Both the position numbers and the translations under genes were made by a program. Source: Microdochium bolleyi (Eukaryota; Ascomycota; Sordariomycetes; Xylariales; Microdochiaceae). From it: a stretch of DNA of 64,000 bases. Positions 11,913 to 21,554 of this stretch are shown here, piece by piece. The stretch lies in contig KQ964251.1 in the NCBI GenBank assembly GCA_001566295.1, positions 1,183,838 to 1,247,837 on the forward strand, given 5' to 3'. The stretch's first letter is position 1. Each line of letters begins with the position of its first letter. The notes under the pieces are model-generated. The model was not told the origin of the DNA. It did no database searches and worked only from the letters and a program-made list of their open reading frames with translations.

Positions 11913-13474
11913 CGTGCCGGCGGTTGTGGCTTGAAGCAGTGGTCAACCACTGCTTCTGCGACGGCTGCTGCCGCGGTTTCTGGAAGGGCCGCTTGGGATG
12001 TCGCGAATGGACTGTCGCTATCGATGGATTCGGAGCGCGAAGTTCGCCGAAAGGGTGACGCTGGGAGGGCGATGTTGGGATCGTCGTCGGCAGGCGCGCT
12101 TTTTGTGGCGATGCTGCTTTTGCGCGTGATGGTGAGCCTCCGTGTCGCAAAGAGACCGTCTGTCCTTAAGAGCGTGTATTTCGTGTCGGTACCTCGCCGT
12201 GGTCGAGGAGCAACGTGCCCGGGAGAGCGCGGGAGCTCGGAGATGAAGTGCCGAAGCGGGACTCGAGGAACAATGAAGAGGGTCGAGGTCCGCGGCTCTG
12301 GCAATAGCCCAAGTAGCCAGCGTCCTGGTGGAGCAGGTCGCACGATGCGTCGTAGGGGCGTCGAAGAAAAGCTCCGTGCGCAAAGGGAAATAGTGCGCGG
12401 ACAGGAAGGGAGCGTGGCGAAGAAGAGCAGGCCGGGGGAGGGCGTGGCTGCTGGGAGAAGAAGAGGGTTGTGGTTGCGATGATGTTGGAGGTGCTGGTGA
12501 TTAATTTGCGGCGAGGTGCAGCTGCGGCAGCTAGGGTGGACCTGCTTGGCCGCGGGAGCACGAGAATGAGGTCAACCGGCCGTCGGCCCTGGGGCTTGGT
12601 TGCTGTCCATCAATTGCGTGGATGGTGCGGTCATGCAAGGCGCCAGCCACGTGCGGCCACTGGTCCCCTGGTGCTGCAGAGGCGCTTGCCAGGTTTTATT
12701 ATATTGTGCGATGGGATCAGATGCCTTTGCTGCTGGCCCAGCGTGCAGCGTTTCCTGTCTCTGCGTGCTCTGCAGATGGTGGTGCGTAATAATATATGCT
12801 CGCCGTGTCAAGCGTCCGTCTCCTCGAGCCGTGAGCTAACTCCGAGGTGTGCTTAGCGGCTTCCCACGCCAGCTCCGTGGCCGGCTCCTTCCCCGATTTT
12901 ATTCCACCCCTCACCGACCCGACTCGCTTCAATGTTTCCAGGGTCCGCTCCGTCGTCCAGTCTGGCTCCGCAACACAACAGCCACAAACAACAAGCCACT
13001 CGGGACGGACGACACAGTACATCGTCACTTACAGCCACACCTCACGGCCGTCGGATTCCACAGACCAGCAGCTCATTCAGCACAACATGCAGGCACCCAG
13101 GTAGGAAGACATTCTTGCCGCTCGCGCCAGAAATTTCGGGTTTTTCGTCCTGTACATGACGCTCGACTATGAGACAAGACGTGCATCCTACAGTACTGCG
13201 GCTGTGCCCCTCTGAACGGCTGTTCTCTTTACGTGTTCCATGCACCATCACATCTGACGCATCCGGCTATATCAAGGAATGACATGGACAACGCCAGACT
13301 ATTACGATTACTTCCTCCTCTCCTGCTTCTTTTCTCTCAAGTGTCCAAATGAGTGACTGGGCGAGTGGCGAGGCGGCATCCTCCGTCGGGACCTCGAGGG
13401 CCTTGACAGCACGGGGCAAGCCAGGTGCGTGTCAGTGGCAGTAGATTTTGGTGCCAGCGGCAGCCGTAAGGTGC
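11913..13474. promoter_or_regulatory. Upstream region of the deubiquitinase gene
   Basis: This is 1.56 kb between the 3' end of the GPI-like gene and the start of the deubiquitinase gene, both on the minus strand. It should hold the deubiquitinase promoter and 5' leader. A 144-codon minus-strand open frame (12343-11909) runs into the start codon, ending in an overlapping ATGA, but it has no ATG and no recognisable domain. I see no gene here. Confidence 0.5.
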
Positions 13475-14077
13475 TCAGCCCATGAGCTGCCAGGCCACGA
13501 GGCCGGCGAGGACAATGAGGGCCTCGCGGGGAACGTCGTGACCAGCACCACGACGGGCAGCAGCAATAGGAATGGGAGCTGGAGCAACGGTACCGGTAGC
13601 GGCAGGATACTTTGTCTCTGGAGTCGGCTGGACGACAGGAGGTGCCGGGGCTGGCTGGACGACAGGAGGTGCCGGGGCTGGGGCCGGAGAACCTGGAGAA
13701 CCTGGAGAACCCGGACCCGGTGCTGGCACCACAGGGGCCGAAGAAGCCTGCACGGGAGGTTGAGGATAAGGTGTGACAGGAGCCGGGGTGTAGGGAGCTG
13801 GCGCAGTAGTCTGGGCGCCAGGGGCCTTAGACACCGTGGTCGTCCAGTAAGTGCTAGTGGTGCAGCTGGACTCGTTCCAGTGCTGGCTGTGCGGGTGGTG
13901 GTAGCCATGGTGCGAGGCGGTGGAAGACGAGTGCGGGTGATGTGTGTAGTAGTGGCTGTGAGGTGCCGAGCTGTTGGCACCGTGCGTGGACCACCCACCA
14001 TGGTGACTATACTCGTGGGCAGTTGCTTGCGTGCCAGCGAGTACACCAGCCAGGACGACAGCGGGGGTGAATCTCAT
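13475..14077 (-). CDS. Small secreted, probably GPI-anchored, Pro/Ser-rich cell-wall protein
   Basis: A single exon of 200 residues. I chose the ATG at 14077 because it gives a clean signal peptide: MRFTPAVVLAGVLAGTQATA, with likely cleavage before HEYSHH. In-frame sequence upstream of that ATG would hide the signal. The mature part has a His/Ser/Tyr-rich segment, a Thr-rich TTSTYWTTTVSKAPG block typical of fungal wall proteins, and a Pro-rich stalk containing two PAPAPPVVQ units and a GSP triplet repeat. The C-terminus is a hydrophobic tail (LIVLAGLVAWQLMG) after small residues, as in a GPI-attachment signal. The stalk probably holds the protein at the wall or plasma membrane. I recognise no enzyme domain or named orthologue. 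Confidence 0.75.
   Translation of the reverse strand: MRFTPAVVLAGVLAGTQATAHEYSHHGGWSTHGANSSAPHSHYYTHHPHSSSTASHHGYHHPHSQHWNESSCTTSTYWTTTVSKAPGAQTTAPAPYTPAPVTPYPQPPVQASSAPVVPAPGPGSPGSPGSPAPAPAPPVVQPAPAPPVVQPTPETKYPAATGTVAPAPIPIAAARRGAGHDVPREALIVLAGLVAWQLMG
13626..13712 (-). repeat. Coding minisatellites in the Pro-rich stalk
   Basis: Two identical 27-bp units (13626-13652 and 13653-13679) encode PAPAPPVVQ twice. Three 9-bp units (13686-13694, 13695-13703 and 13704-13712) encode GSP three times. All are in frame, so copy-number change would alter stalk length without breaking the gene. Confidence 0.8.
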
Positions 14078-14829
14078 GATGAACGAAGGCTTGTACGAGG
14101 TTTGGGGAAAGCAAGTGATGGTAGGTTGACTCGAAGAAGAACAGGTTCTGCGATGAGTTGGCATTCAGACCATATCTATAGAACAGAACTCGCACCTTTC
14201 TTTTACCGCAATCAGTCGTCCGTGTGGACCGAGGACTAATCAAACGGGCTCAGGCACAAGATCCCTCGTCTCTTCTGTCATCGCGTATCCCACAGAGCGA
14301 AATCTGGCTCGTCCGAGCGATCGGTCGAGACTAGCAACTTTCCGTGGTCCTTTACCTGCATAAGGCGAAGTTTCCCTGACCATGACAAGGGCCGTGAACT
14401 TGGCGCTGCAGGGCGCGGTGCGAAATGGTCCGTTTTGTGCAGCAACACCCTACGAGAGTGTCAATGATGGTATCTTGGCAGATTCTATGACCTTGAAACT
14501 TAGACAAGAGCCAACTGTGGATGTTCAGCTAGGTCACGGATCAGCGTTGTGCCCAACAAGGGGTGATAGAACCGACCAGAGAGTTTTGAATGTGCGGCAT
14601 CCTCTCCGGCACATGTCGATTGCAGCCCACGGGAGGACGATGCCTGTACGTCGACCCTGACTATCACAGAGCTCAAAACCTGTCGATGATAACGCAGTAA
14701 ATATTATTCCTATCGCGATACACTGTAACTTGCATCCTTCGCAGCCGCTTTTCTCCTATTTTCTTTTACACAGGCGTAGTCTTTTATCGCTAGCGGGACC
14801 ATCCAATGGCCCACAGGCTGCGAGCCTCG
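14078..14829. promoter_or_regulatory. Upstream region of the GPI-like gene
   Basis: This is 752 bases between the 3' end of the ORMDL gene and the start of the GPI-like gene (tandem, minus strand). It presumably holds the latter's promoter. I see no gene or structured repeat. Confidence 0.5.
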
Positions 14830-15593
14830 CTACTCCTCCGGGATTCCGGAAAACAAACCAACACGCATCCGGTGGCTCTGCGAAGACGTTAGTACTAAGT
14901 AGCATGGGCGGAGCAAGAAAAGTAGTCCAGAGCAATAATGAGGAGTAGTTTGAAAACTTACGAAAGGCAATTTGGGAATTACGACAGCAAGCACAGCAAG
15001 AAAGTTGATGGTGAAATATGTCAGGTCGTAATGAGTGTAGTGCGTGCTGAGCAAGAAAAGCATGATTGGCACGCTGAGCAGGAATTTTTTGGCCGGCGTG
15101 TATTGTGCCCCGTCATCAATCTGCTCCCACATGTTGAGATTGTCGTAGGCGCCGCTATTGAAGTCAAATGGAACACCTCGGACGTAGTGGAACATGAGGT
15201 ATGAGCCAAACATGTAAGAGATGTTGGTCATCGTCCACGATGTCTCCTGCGACACACCAGGGATCACATCCCAGATGATCTTGAGAAGAGCAATAAGGAC
15301 AAAATGAATGGTCCAGGCACCTAGAAGTGACGAAGGAACGTTAGTGAGTGCATCAGATTGCTCATGGGATCCAATTCGGGCTGACGTCGGCGGGATATGC
15401 AGACTCAGGGTCCTGGTTCGTGACGCGTCAGTGACCATGGCATTGACCTACCCTTGGCATTGACCCATTGCGCGTTCAGATTGGGCAAAGCTGATCTATC
15501 GTTCAGCTGCTCAAGTGGCTCCTGTGGTTCTTGATAGATCTGGAGGATACTGCTAGACCTCCTTCTCCTGCTTGACCGGTTTGGGTCGCTCAT
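14830..15593 (-). CDS. ORM1: ORMDL family protein, regulator of serine palmitoyltransferase
   Basis: Three exons: 15452-15593, 14962-15320 and 14830-14877, giving 182 residues. Orm proteins sit in the ER membrane, bind serine palmitoyltransferase and restrain sphingolipid synthesis. The N-terminus MSDPNRSSRRRRSSSILQ has the Ser-rich stretch that in yeast is phosphorylated to release inhibition. The conserved core follows: NLNAQWVNAKGAWTIHFVLI, then WTMTNISYMFGSYLMFHYVRG, then PFDFNSGAYDNLNMWEQID, the signature of the family. The last two membrane segments follow in PIMLFLLSTHYTHYDLTYFTIN and FLAVLAVVIPKLPF. The junction IPKLPF-SHRMRVGLF gives the usual short cytosolic tail. Donors are GTAGGT and GTAAGT. 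Confidence 0.95.
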
Positions 15594-17593
15594 GTTGGAA
15601 TAGGCACTGCCACCTCTCGGAGGGTTCGTGCCGACGTCGTACGAGACGGTACGCGGGAGGAGGAGTGGGGAAGACAGTTTGGCGGTATTGATGGGATCGT
15701 GGGAAAGCGACGAGCAGGATTGCCTGTGGCCTCGTGCGAGGTGCGCGTTGGAGCTTATCAGAAGCCGCCGGGGCTGCAGAAGCAGAAGTGTCGACTGCTT
15801 GGTAGCGACTGTTTGATTCGGGTTCGAACGCGATACGACAAGGCTCACTAGACTTTAGCCGGACGATGCTCTGAGAAGTCAGGGAAGGCTGATCTGGCGG
15901 AGGGGACGCAGGCTGGCGAAGCTCCGACTAGCGGAATAGCTACAGGCTATTGCTGCTGCGCTTTGACTGGTTTGACGGCGTATGGAGGAGGCCAGAGTTT
16001 GCTAACGATGTCGATGCTTGTGAAGACCGATGTCGAGTCGTGCGAGCCGATGCGGGCACGGAGTCGTTGAGCCGAGGGGAACGTGGTCCTGAGGTAACGA
16101 ATGAGACTAGCAATGTGGCCAAGAGAGTGACGCGAAGGGCGGAGGCTGGAACTCTGTGAAAAGGCGCTGCCGTAAGAAAAGTGCCGGGGAGCGTGCTGGC
16201 GATGCGGTGGTGATGTTTTGAGATGGGCTGTTCGGGAGACAGTGATGATGTCGGGCGAGGAGGAGACGCTCCTTGTAGGGAGTCGTGTCAACAGCTGGAA
16301 TTACGTGCCGCCTGCAGGCACATGCACGATGGCTCTCCACTCTGGCCGGGGCCACTCTGGACCCTGCCTGCCCAGAGGGGAGCCCAGGCAGACGGGGCCA
16401 CCCACCTCAGCACCTGACGCCTCCAAGCGCATCAAATGCCAGTCACAAGGCACTGGACCAAAGGCACTCAACTCTACTGGCAAGAACATTCAGTGCCTGA
16501 AGGTACCTACGAGGAGACCTCCCAAACCCCCAGCCAATGTCGAGAAGCCTGGCTACACTTCTGACCAGAACACAGTCTCGTCATCCGCCTGCCGTATAGA
16601 ACGAGCCCTTCAGAGTTCCCCCTTACTGCGCACAGCCAGCTCCTGTTGTTGAGGCGGCTGCTCCACCCTCGGACCGTGAGTACCTAGGGTACATGTCCCT
16701 ACGCTAATAACCAACCCCATGGCCGGATTCCGCGGACTCTCGGCCACGATGCCCCTGAGCCGCCTGCCTTGGTACCTCCCGACAGCATCGCCGGGCACAA
16801 ACCAGGCACAAGGAGAAAACCTCCGGCTTGGCCACCTGAACAGACACGTCCCTAATTTATGACCGCACATCCCGGCAACAGCATCGTCGCTCGCTTTCGT
16901 ATGTCCTGCGGCTTCGAGTCACGACTGACCCTGATCACGCGACCATCATGGCTCCAAGGGCACGACCATTTTACCACGATCTCTCCACGCCCAGCTACTG
17001 AGCCACTCGAGCCACTGACGTTGCAGTCATCTCTGCTTCGTACACATGTGCTCAATGGCTTCTGGGGCAACACCATGTGGACCTCTCGTGGGCTCCATCG
17101 CTCTTGGAACGCGTAACCAGACGTCATCCGGCGGAGATTGACCGTGAAGTTGATGTTGGCACCAGACTGAAATCGCGGCATAGCAGTCTACAGCCAGCAG
17201 TCCGTGATAGGCAGCTATCCCTATCTCATCAAGACGCATTTGACAATTGTACAAAATCGGCAGCTTGTTGTTCCTTCTCCAAGGCCGAATTGGTATGCAT
17301 CTCAAGCCAGTCATACCGGCACTGTGGGTCATGCGTAATCTCCTGCAAATACTGCTGTCCCATACTGTGTGCGCACTGTCCCAAGAGCCGCAATATCAAA
17401 TTCTCAGAAGCTAAACCGCAAATGGTTGACTTTGATACTCCGTCGCGACCCAGTCCTTGCTGCAGCAACAACAACCGCCTACAGACGAGGACTCGACAGC
17501 TGCGGGTCAGCCTTCAAGTGACCACGATTTATCTCCTGAGCAATCGAGATCGTATCAAGTTTTCTCTCTCGAGTCCCGTCTGAAATTGGTTTC
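15594..17593. promoter_or_regulatory. Divergent promoter region between ORMDL and the zinc-knuckle gene
   Basis: This is 2.0 kb without a supported gene, holding the promoters of both flanks. A minus-strand open frame at 15947-16291 lacks any ATG. A TACCTAGGGTAC-like sequence lies at 16681-16692. I see no RNA gene. Confidence 0.5.
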
Positions 17594-19774
17594 ATGGAGT
17601 CAACGGAGCCGGTAGTGGCGCCGTCAGCAGGCGTGCTTCCAGAGGACCCAAAGATCGCCAACAAGACGCCATCGCCATCACATAAGAGGCCGCGCGATTT
17701 TGTCGCGGATCTGCGGGGGCTCACTCCTTCCGGTGATGAAGGCGACGGCGGTGATGGACGTTCTGCGCCACAGGCCAAGAAGCAGCGACTAGACGAGGCC
17801 GCGAGCAGCGACGCTGAGGCCCAGAGTGTCGACGATGGCGAGGTAACAGATTCCGAGGATGACTTGCCAGGGCACTCCGGTGCGCCAAAATCCTCACGCT
17901 CGCCTCAGTCGTCTCTAAAGCCTGCCGATCAGCCACAAGCCTTGGCTGCAACCGCAAAAGCGTCGGGCTACAACCCTGGCATCAGTCTCGGAGTACGGAC
18001 GTCCTTCGCAGCCAGAGGAGCAGCAAAATCAGCAGCTACCAGAAGCACGCCGCTCTTTGCGAGTACTACGTCACGAGATCCCTCGCCGGATCCCTCGGTG
18101 CACTCCGACGGAGAGGCTGCGGAAGATGAGGAAGGAGATGATGATCAGGAGGACACCAGCAAGGAAGCATCAGAGGCAACCACCTCCACACCTGCCTCGG
18201 TTCAGGGCAGGATGCCTGCTCCCCCTGCAGTGACAACTTTCAATTCCGGTGGGATCACCTGGACGGTTCCTGCCACAGCGCCCTTTTCGATCCCGAAGAA
18301 CTCTGCACTGCGGAAGCCAGCAGGCTGGCGTTCCATCTTGGATCTTTGGATGATCGCGTTCCTGAAGGAGAACATGGAGCATGCAGCGGACGCAAACAAG
18401 AAGGTCTTCGTAACAAGTCTGAATTCATACATCGACACCAATGTCGGCAAGCAGAAGGGGGGCAAGAAGGCGTCGACCAAGGCGAGGTCCGCCGTGTCCA
18501 AGATGTGGCTCGGCATCGACGAAAAGACGCTGGACAAGCTGATCGCAAACGCGCAGCAAGATGCGGAACGCGAGCTCGAGGAAGAGGCGAGCGCGACCAG
18601 CGCGTCCGAAGGTGAACTCAATGACGACTCGGGCCAAGAGGATGGCGAAGCCTCCGAGCTCGACACGGACGAGGAGCTGCGGCAGCAGCAGCGCTACTAT
18701 CCCGGTGCGACGGATCCGTCACAGTACTGCCTGTCCTGCTCGGGAACCGGGCACAAGGCAAAAGAATGCCCGCAGCGGTCATGCCGGTTCTGCTCCAGCT
18801 TCAAGCACACGAGCTACGGCTGTCCTGCAAAGCGAAGATGCAGCAAGTGCTACCAGCTCGGGCACAGCTCCAAGTCCTGCACCGAGAAGCTCGCCGTCAC
18901 CGCCGAGGAGCGTGATCCTTGCGCCTTCTGCGGCGCTCCCCACCTCGAGACCGAGTGCTCCGAGATCTGGCGCAGCTACAACCCTGGGACCGTCTCACGC
19001 AAGACCGTGAGATCAATACCGACATACTGCTTCACGTGCGGTCGCGAGGGCCACTACGGGCCCGAGTGCGGACTGCCAGGCCGCGGGCCCAGCATCGCAG
19101 GGCCGACGACCTGGTCTCAGGCCAACCGCGATCTCTACATCGACCCAGCGAGCGACGCCGTCGCCATCGGCTGGGCAGGCGTCGGGTCCTCCGCTGCCAC
19201 GGCCGTACAGCCGTCCTTCCACATCCGGGGCCACGCCAGCGCGCGGCGCACGCACACGCACTTTGTCTCTAGCGACGACTCTGACGACGGCTTCATTCAC
19301 GAGCCGGTGCGCAACAAGCAGCAGCAGCAGCAGCGCGGCGCGAGGGGTGCGGGCAGCATACGGATATCCAGCAACATCGCATCGTCTTCGGCGAATGGCG
19401 CGCCGGGAGGCGGCGGCGGCGGGTTCTCGGCGTTGAGCAGCCGAAACAATCACCGCGGCGGCGGTGGAGGAGGACACGGTGACAACAACTGGCAGCCGCC
19501 GTTGCCGCCCGGTCCGCCGCCACCACAGCCGCCCTCGATGTCGTCGGGCTATGCCAACCTGCCGCCGCGCCCGAACCAGCATCAGGGTGGTCAGCGCCGA
19601 GGTAATAACGGTGGTGGCGGCGGTGCTGGCGGCGGCGGTGGCGGTAGGTCGAATGGTCCCCCTCCATCGCGACCCCGTGGAGGCGGCGGGCCCAGGAGTC
19701 AGAACCGCGGTCGCGGCGGCGGCGGCAGTGGTGGTGGTGGTGGTGGTGGCCGCGGCAGGGGTGGGAGGAGGTGA
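17594..19774 (+). CDS. Air1/Air2-like five-zinc-knuckle RNA-binding protein with RGG tail
   Basis: A single exon of 726 residues. Five CCHC-type knuckles lie between about residues 379 and 492: CLSCSGTGHKAKEC, CRFCSSFKHTSYGC, CSKCYQLGHSSKSC, CAFCGAPHLETEC (shorter Cys-His spacing) and CFTCGREGHYGPEC. Five consecutive knuckles in this order are typical of Air1/Air2, the RNA-binding subunits of the nuclear TRAMP polyadenylation complex that feeds RNA to the exosome. The N-terminal 350 residues are acidic and disordered except for a conserved-looking block (residues about 240-320, around WRSILDLWMIAFLKENMEHA). The last 150 residues are Gly/Arg-rich with RGG repeats, which yeast Air proteins lack. 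The Air assignment is an inference from the knuckle pattern, since other knuckle families exist. Confidence 0.8.
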   Translation: MESTEPVVAPSAGVLPEDPKIANKTPSPSHKRPRDFVADLRGLTPSGDEGDGGDGRSAPQAKKQRLDEAASSDAEAQSVDDGEVTDSEDDLPGHSGAPKSSRSPQSSLKPADQPQALAATAKASGYNPGISLGVRTSFAARGAAKSAATRSTPLFASTTSRDPSPDPSVHSDGEAAEDEEGDDDQEDTSKEASEATTSTPASVQGRMPAPPAVTTFNSGGITWTVPATAPFSIPKNSALRKPAGWRSILDLWMIAFLKENMEHAADANKKVFVTSLNSYIDTNVGKQKGGKKASTKARSAVSKMWLGIDEKTLDKLIANAQQDAERELEEEASATSASEGELNDDSGQEDGEASELDTDEELRQQQRYYPGATDPSQYCLSCSGTGHKAKECPQRSCRFCSSFKHTSYGCPAKRRCSKCYQLGHSSKSCTEKLAVTAEERDPCAFCGAPHLETECSEIWRSYNPGTVSRKTVRSIPTYCFTCGREGHYGPECGLPGRGPSIAGPTTWSQANRDLYIDPASDAVAIGWAGVGSSAATAVQPSFHIRGHASARRTHTHFVSSDDSDDGFIHEPVRNKQQQQQRGARGAGSIRISSNIASSSANGAPGGGGGGFSALSSRNNHRGGGGGGHGDNNWQPPLPPGPPPPQPPSMSSGYANLPPRPNQHQGGQRRGNNGGGGGAGGGGGGRSNGPPPSRPRGGGGPRSQNRGRGGGGSGGGGGGGRGRGGRR

Positions 19775-20525
19775 CTGGGGTGAGCACACATGAGAAAAGG
19801 CGAAGACTGCATCCAGAGCGCGCAGGGACCAAAGTGAAAGGGCCCCTATTGTAGATGTATACACACAGACTTTGGGAGGGAGGGAAAGGAGGTAGACAGA
19901 TACCCTTTATTTGATCAGTGCCGTGTGTGCAGTTGGCATTGTCATCCTCATGGCGATAGCAAAGCTGATGGTCGTTGCCCAAGGAAAACGATGTGATTCC
20001 GATTTAGACATTCAATGATCGAGTGGACAATGTGCACGCACCAGCATACCAGTGTTACGCTACTTTGTTCGTTTTCTCACAATGTAAATTTGTACTTCCG
20101 AAATAGTCAACACAGAAATCTCTCTGAATGGCTTTCCTGCAAGCCAGAAGAATTTCCATCAGAGAAATTAGAAAGAAATGGCTCGCGGCGAAAAATAAAC
20201 AAAGACTTTCTTCACGCAGGACATGAGGTTGTAGGACCACAGAACCTGTGAAATCAACGTCCCCTCTTCTCTGATTTATACTGTTATGAATGGATGGATG
20301 AATCAGAACAGCCAAAAACACACACAAATCACAACGTTGAAGCATTCATATTATCATAATTGTCATCAGAAAAAAGGAGTGTTCAATAAATAGTCAAAAA
20401 AGGCTAGATGATACATGAACTTTGTGTGTGTATATATGCCTCTCTCTCCTCTTCCCAGTATTCCAAAAAGAAAGAATAAGAGGGGAGGAGAGGGAGACAC
20501 CCAAAACGAGCCGAGTTCCCCTGGA

Positions 20526-20555
20526 CGCGATAGCGCAAGACAGGGCATTGTCGCG
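20526..20555. repeat. Hairpin A of the GCGATRGCG family
   Basis: The 5' arm CGCGATAGCGC (20526-20536) pairs with the 3' arm GCATTGTCGCG (20545-20555) around an 8-base loop. There are two G-T wobbles and one C-A mismatch. Confidence 0.7.
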
Positions 20556-20649
20556 AGGTCCCGCGCTCTTCAAGTTTTAATTTTGCAGTAGCGGTTTTTT
20601 GGCTTTCGAGAGAGAAAAAAAACCAAGATGGACAAAACATATCTCGTCT

Positions 20650-20681
20650 CTGGGCGATGGCGTAGAAGCACTGTCGCCCAG
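20650..20681. repeat. Hairpin B of the GCGATRGCG family
   Basis: The 5' arm CTGGGCGATGGCG (20650-20662) pairs with CACTGTCGCCCAG (20669-20681) around the loop TAGAAG. Thirteen positions pair with two wobbles and one C-A mismatch. This is the longest stem of the group. Confidence 0.75.
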
Positions 20682-21035
20682 TCAGGCAAGCAGGCAGATA
20701 TAGGAGCGGGTGGACGTGGCTGCGAGAGCACTAGCCAAGCTCGAACCTACCTGCCCGAACGACGAGCGTGTCCAAAACAATAGATTGGATTTGGGAGATG
20801 GGGGTATCATGTAGTTGCGCCTGTTGTTAAAAAGGATGCCAAAATGCAAGATGTGTCTGTTCAACACAATGAGTAGAGGCCGAAGAACTTCCCGGTGAGT
20901 CGGGATGCCGGGGAGCTGGTGCTGACCCCAGCGTCCGTTCCGCCATCGGTTCTAGGCCGGGTCTCAATCGTGTTTGATTTGTTGTGTCATTTCATAACCG
21001 CAGAATCCCCACGGAAGAAGACGGCGAATCCACGA

Positions 21036-21061
21036 AGCGATAGCGTTCCAGCGTTGTCGCT
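21036..21061. repeat. Hairpin C of the GCGATRGCG family
   Basis: The 5' arm AGCGATAGCG (21036-21045) pairs with CGTTGTCGCT (21052-21061) around the loop TTCCAG. All ten positions pair, two of them as G-T wobbles. Confidence 0.75.
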
Positions 21062-21128
21062 GTGGACTCAATGAGTTGTATCCTTCCATGTCCCGCCGCC
21101 TTAGTGCGCAAGCGAAGAGCGGCACCCC

Positions 21129-21154
21129 AGCGATGGCGTAAGAGCACTGTCGCT
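21129..21154. repeat. Hairpin D of the GCGATRGCG family
   Basis: The 5' arm AGCGATGGCG (21129-21138) pairs with CACTGTCGCT (21145-21154) around the loop TAAGAG. There are two wobbles and the same C-A mismatch as in B. Confidence 0.75.
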
Positions 21155-21318
21155 GTTCTCAGGATCATGCAGCCGCCTTACTCCCTCTTGTCTCTTTCGA
21201 GAAAGAATAGGACTCAGCGGTGGCATGTTTGAAGTGTGCAGCTCTTCCCTCGGCACGGCGGAGGATGGGGGCCCTGCTAGTTATTCATTATTTGTCGTTG
21301 ATGTAGAAGTGAAGGAAG

Positions 21319-21343
21319 GCGCATTGTCGTGCACACAATGCGC
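21319..21343. repeat. Perfect 9-bp inverted repeat
   Basis: GCGCATTGT (21319-21327) and ACAATGCGC (21335-21343) are exact reverse complements around a 7-base spacer CGTGCAC. It lies about 210 bases beyond the 3' end of the transporter gene. It shares the CATTGTCG string with hairpin A but not the full family consensus. Confidence 0.7.
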
Positions 21344-21554
21344 ATGCATGCCAGCTAGGCGTGCGTGTCGAAGTGTAAGATTAGGAAGCGGTGGTCATAG
21401 TCGGTGAGAAATGGCAGGTTGAGCTGCCCATCGTGGCGGTCGCCACGTCAGAAAGAGAGTATTGAAGTTGCTGGTCGCGCTCTGGCTCGAACTCTGATTG
21501 TTGGAACCGTGAACCCCCAAATCGCGACCCCTCGTGGGCATTCCACAGGGTTGG

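Larger units (their letters stand above)
19775..21554. other. Convergent intergenic region with hairpin cluster
   Basis: This is 1.78 kb between the 3' ends of the zinc-knuckle gene (+) and the Dal5-like transporter (-). It is more AT-rich than its neighbours, especially 20040-20420, with AATAAA-like signals near 20193 and 20385. It contains four related hairpins and one separate perfect hairpin, listed individually. No protein gene is supported. Confidence 0.7.

Noticed and set aside
11909..12343. 144-codon minus-strand frame overlapping the deubiquitinase start codon (ATGA)
   Set aside because: It has no ATG, starting only from GTG, shows no domain, and the deubiquitinase has a good start of its own. 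It is more likely untranslated leader.
11505..12482. 325-codon plus-strand frame opposite the deubiquitinase N-terminus
   Set aside because: It is the mirror of Gln/His-rich codons of the real gene, with Leu/Val/Arg-rich nonsense composition.
15947..16291. 114-codon minus-strand frame upstream of the ORMDL gene
   Set aside because: It contains no ATG and no convincing upstream exon, and I recognise no family. It is left as possible leader sequence.
19935..19980. Possible fifth member of the hairpin family (GGCGATAGC near 19952)
   Set aside because: The second arm does not pair along the length and the GCATTGTC string lies on the wrong side.
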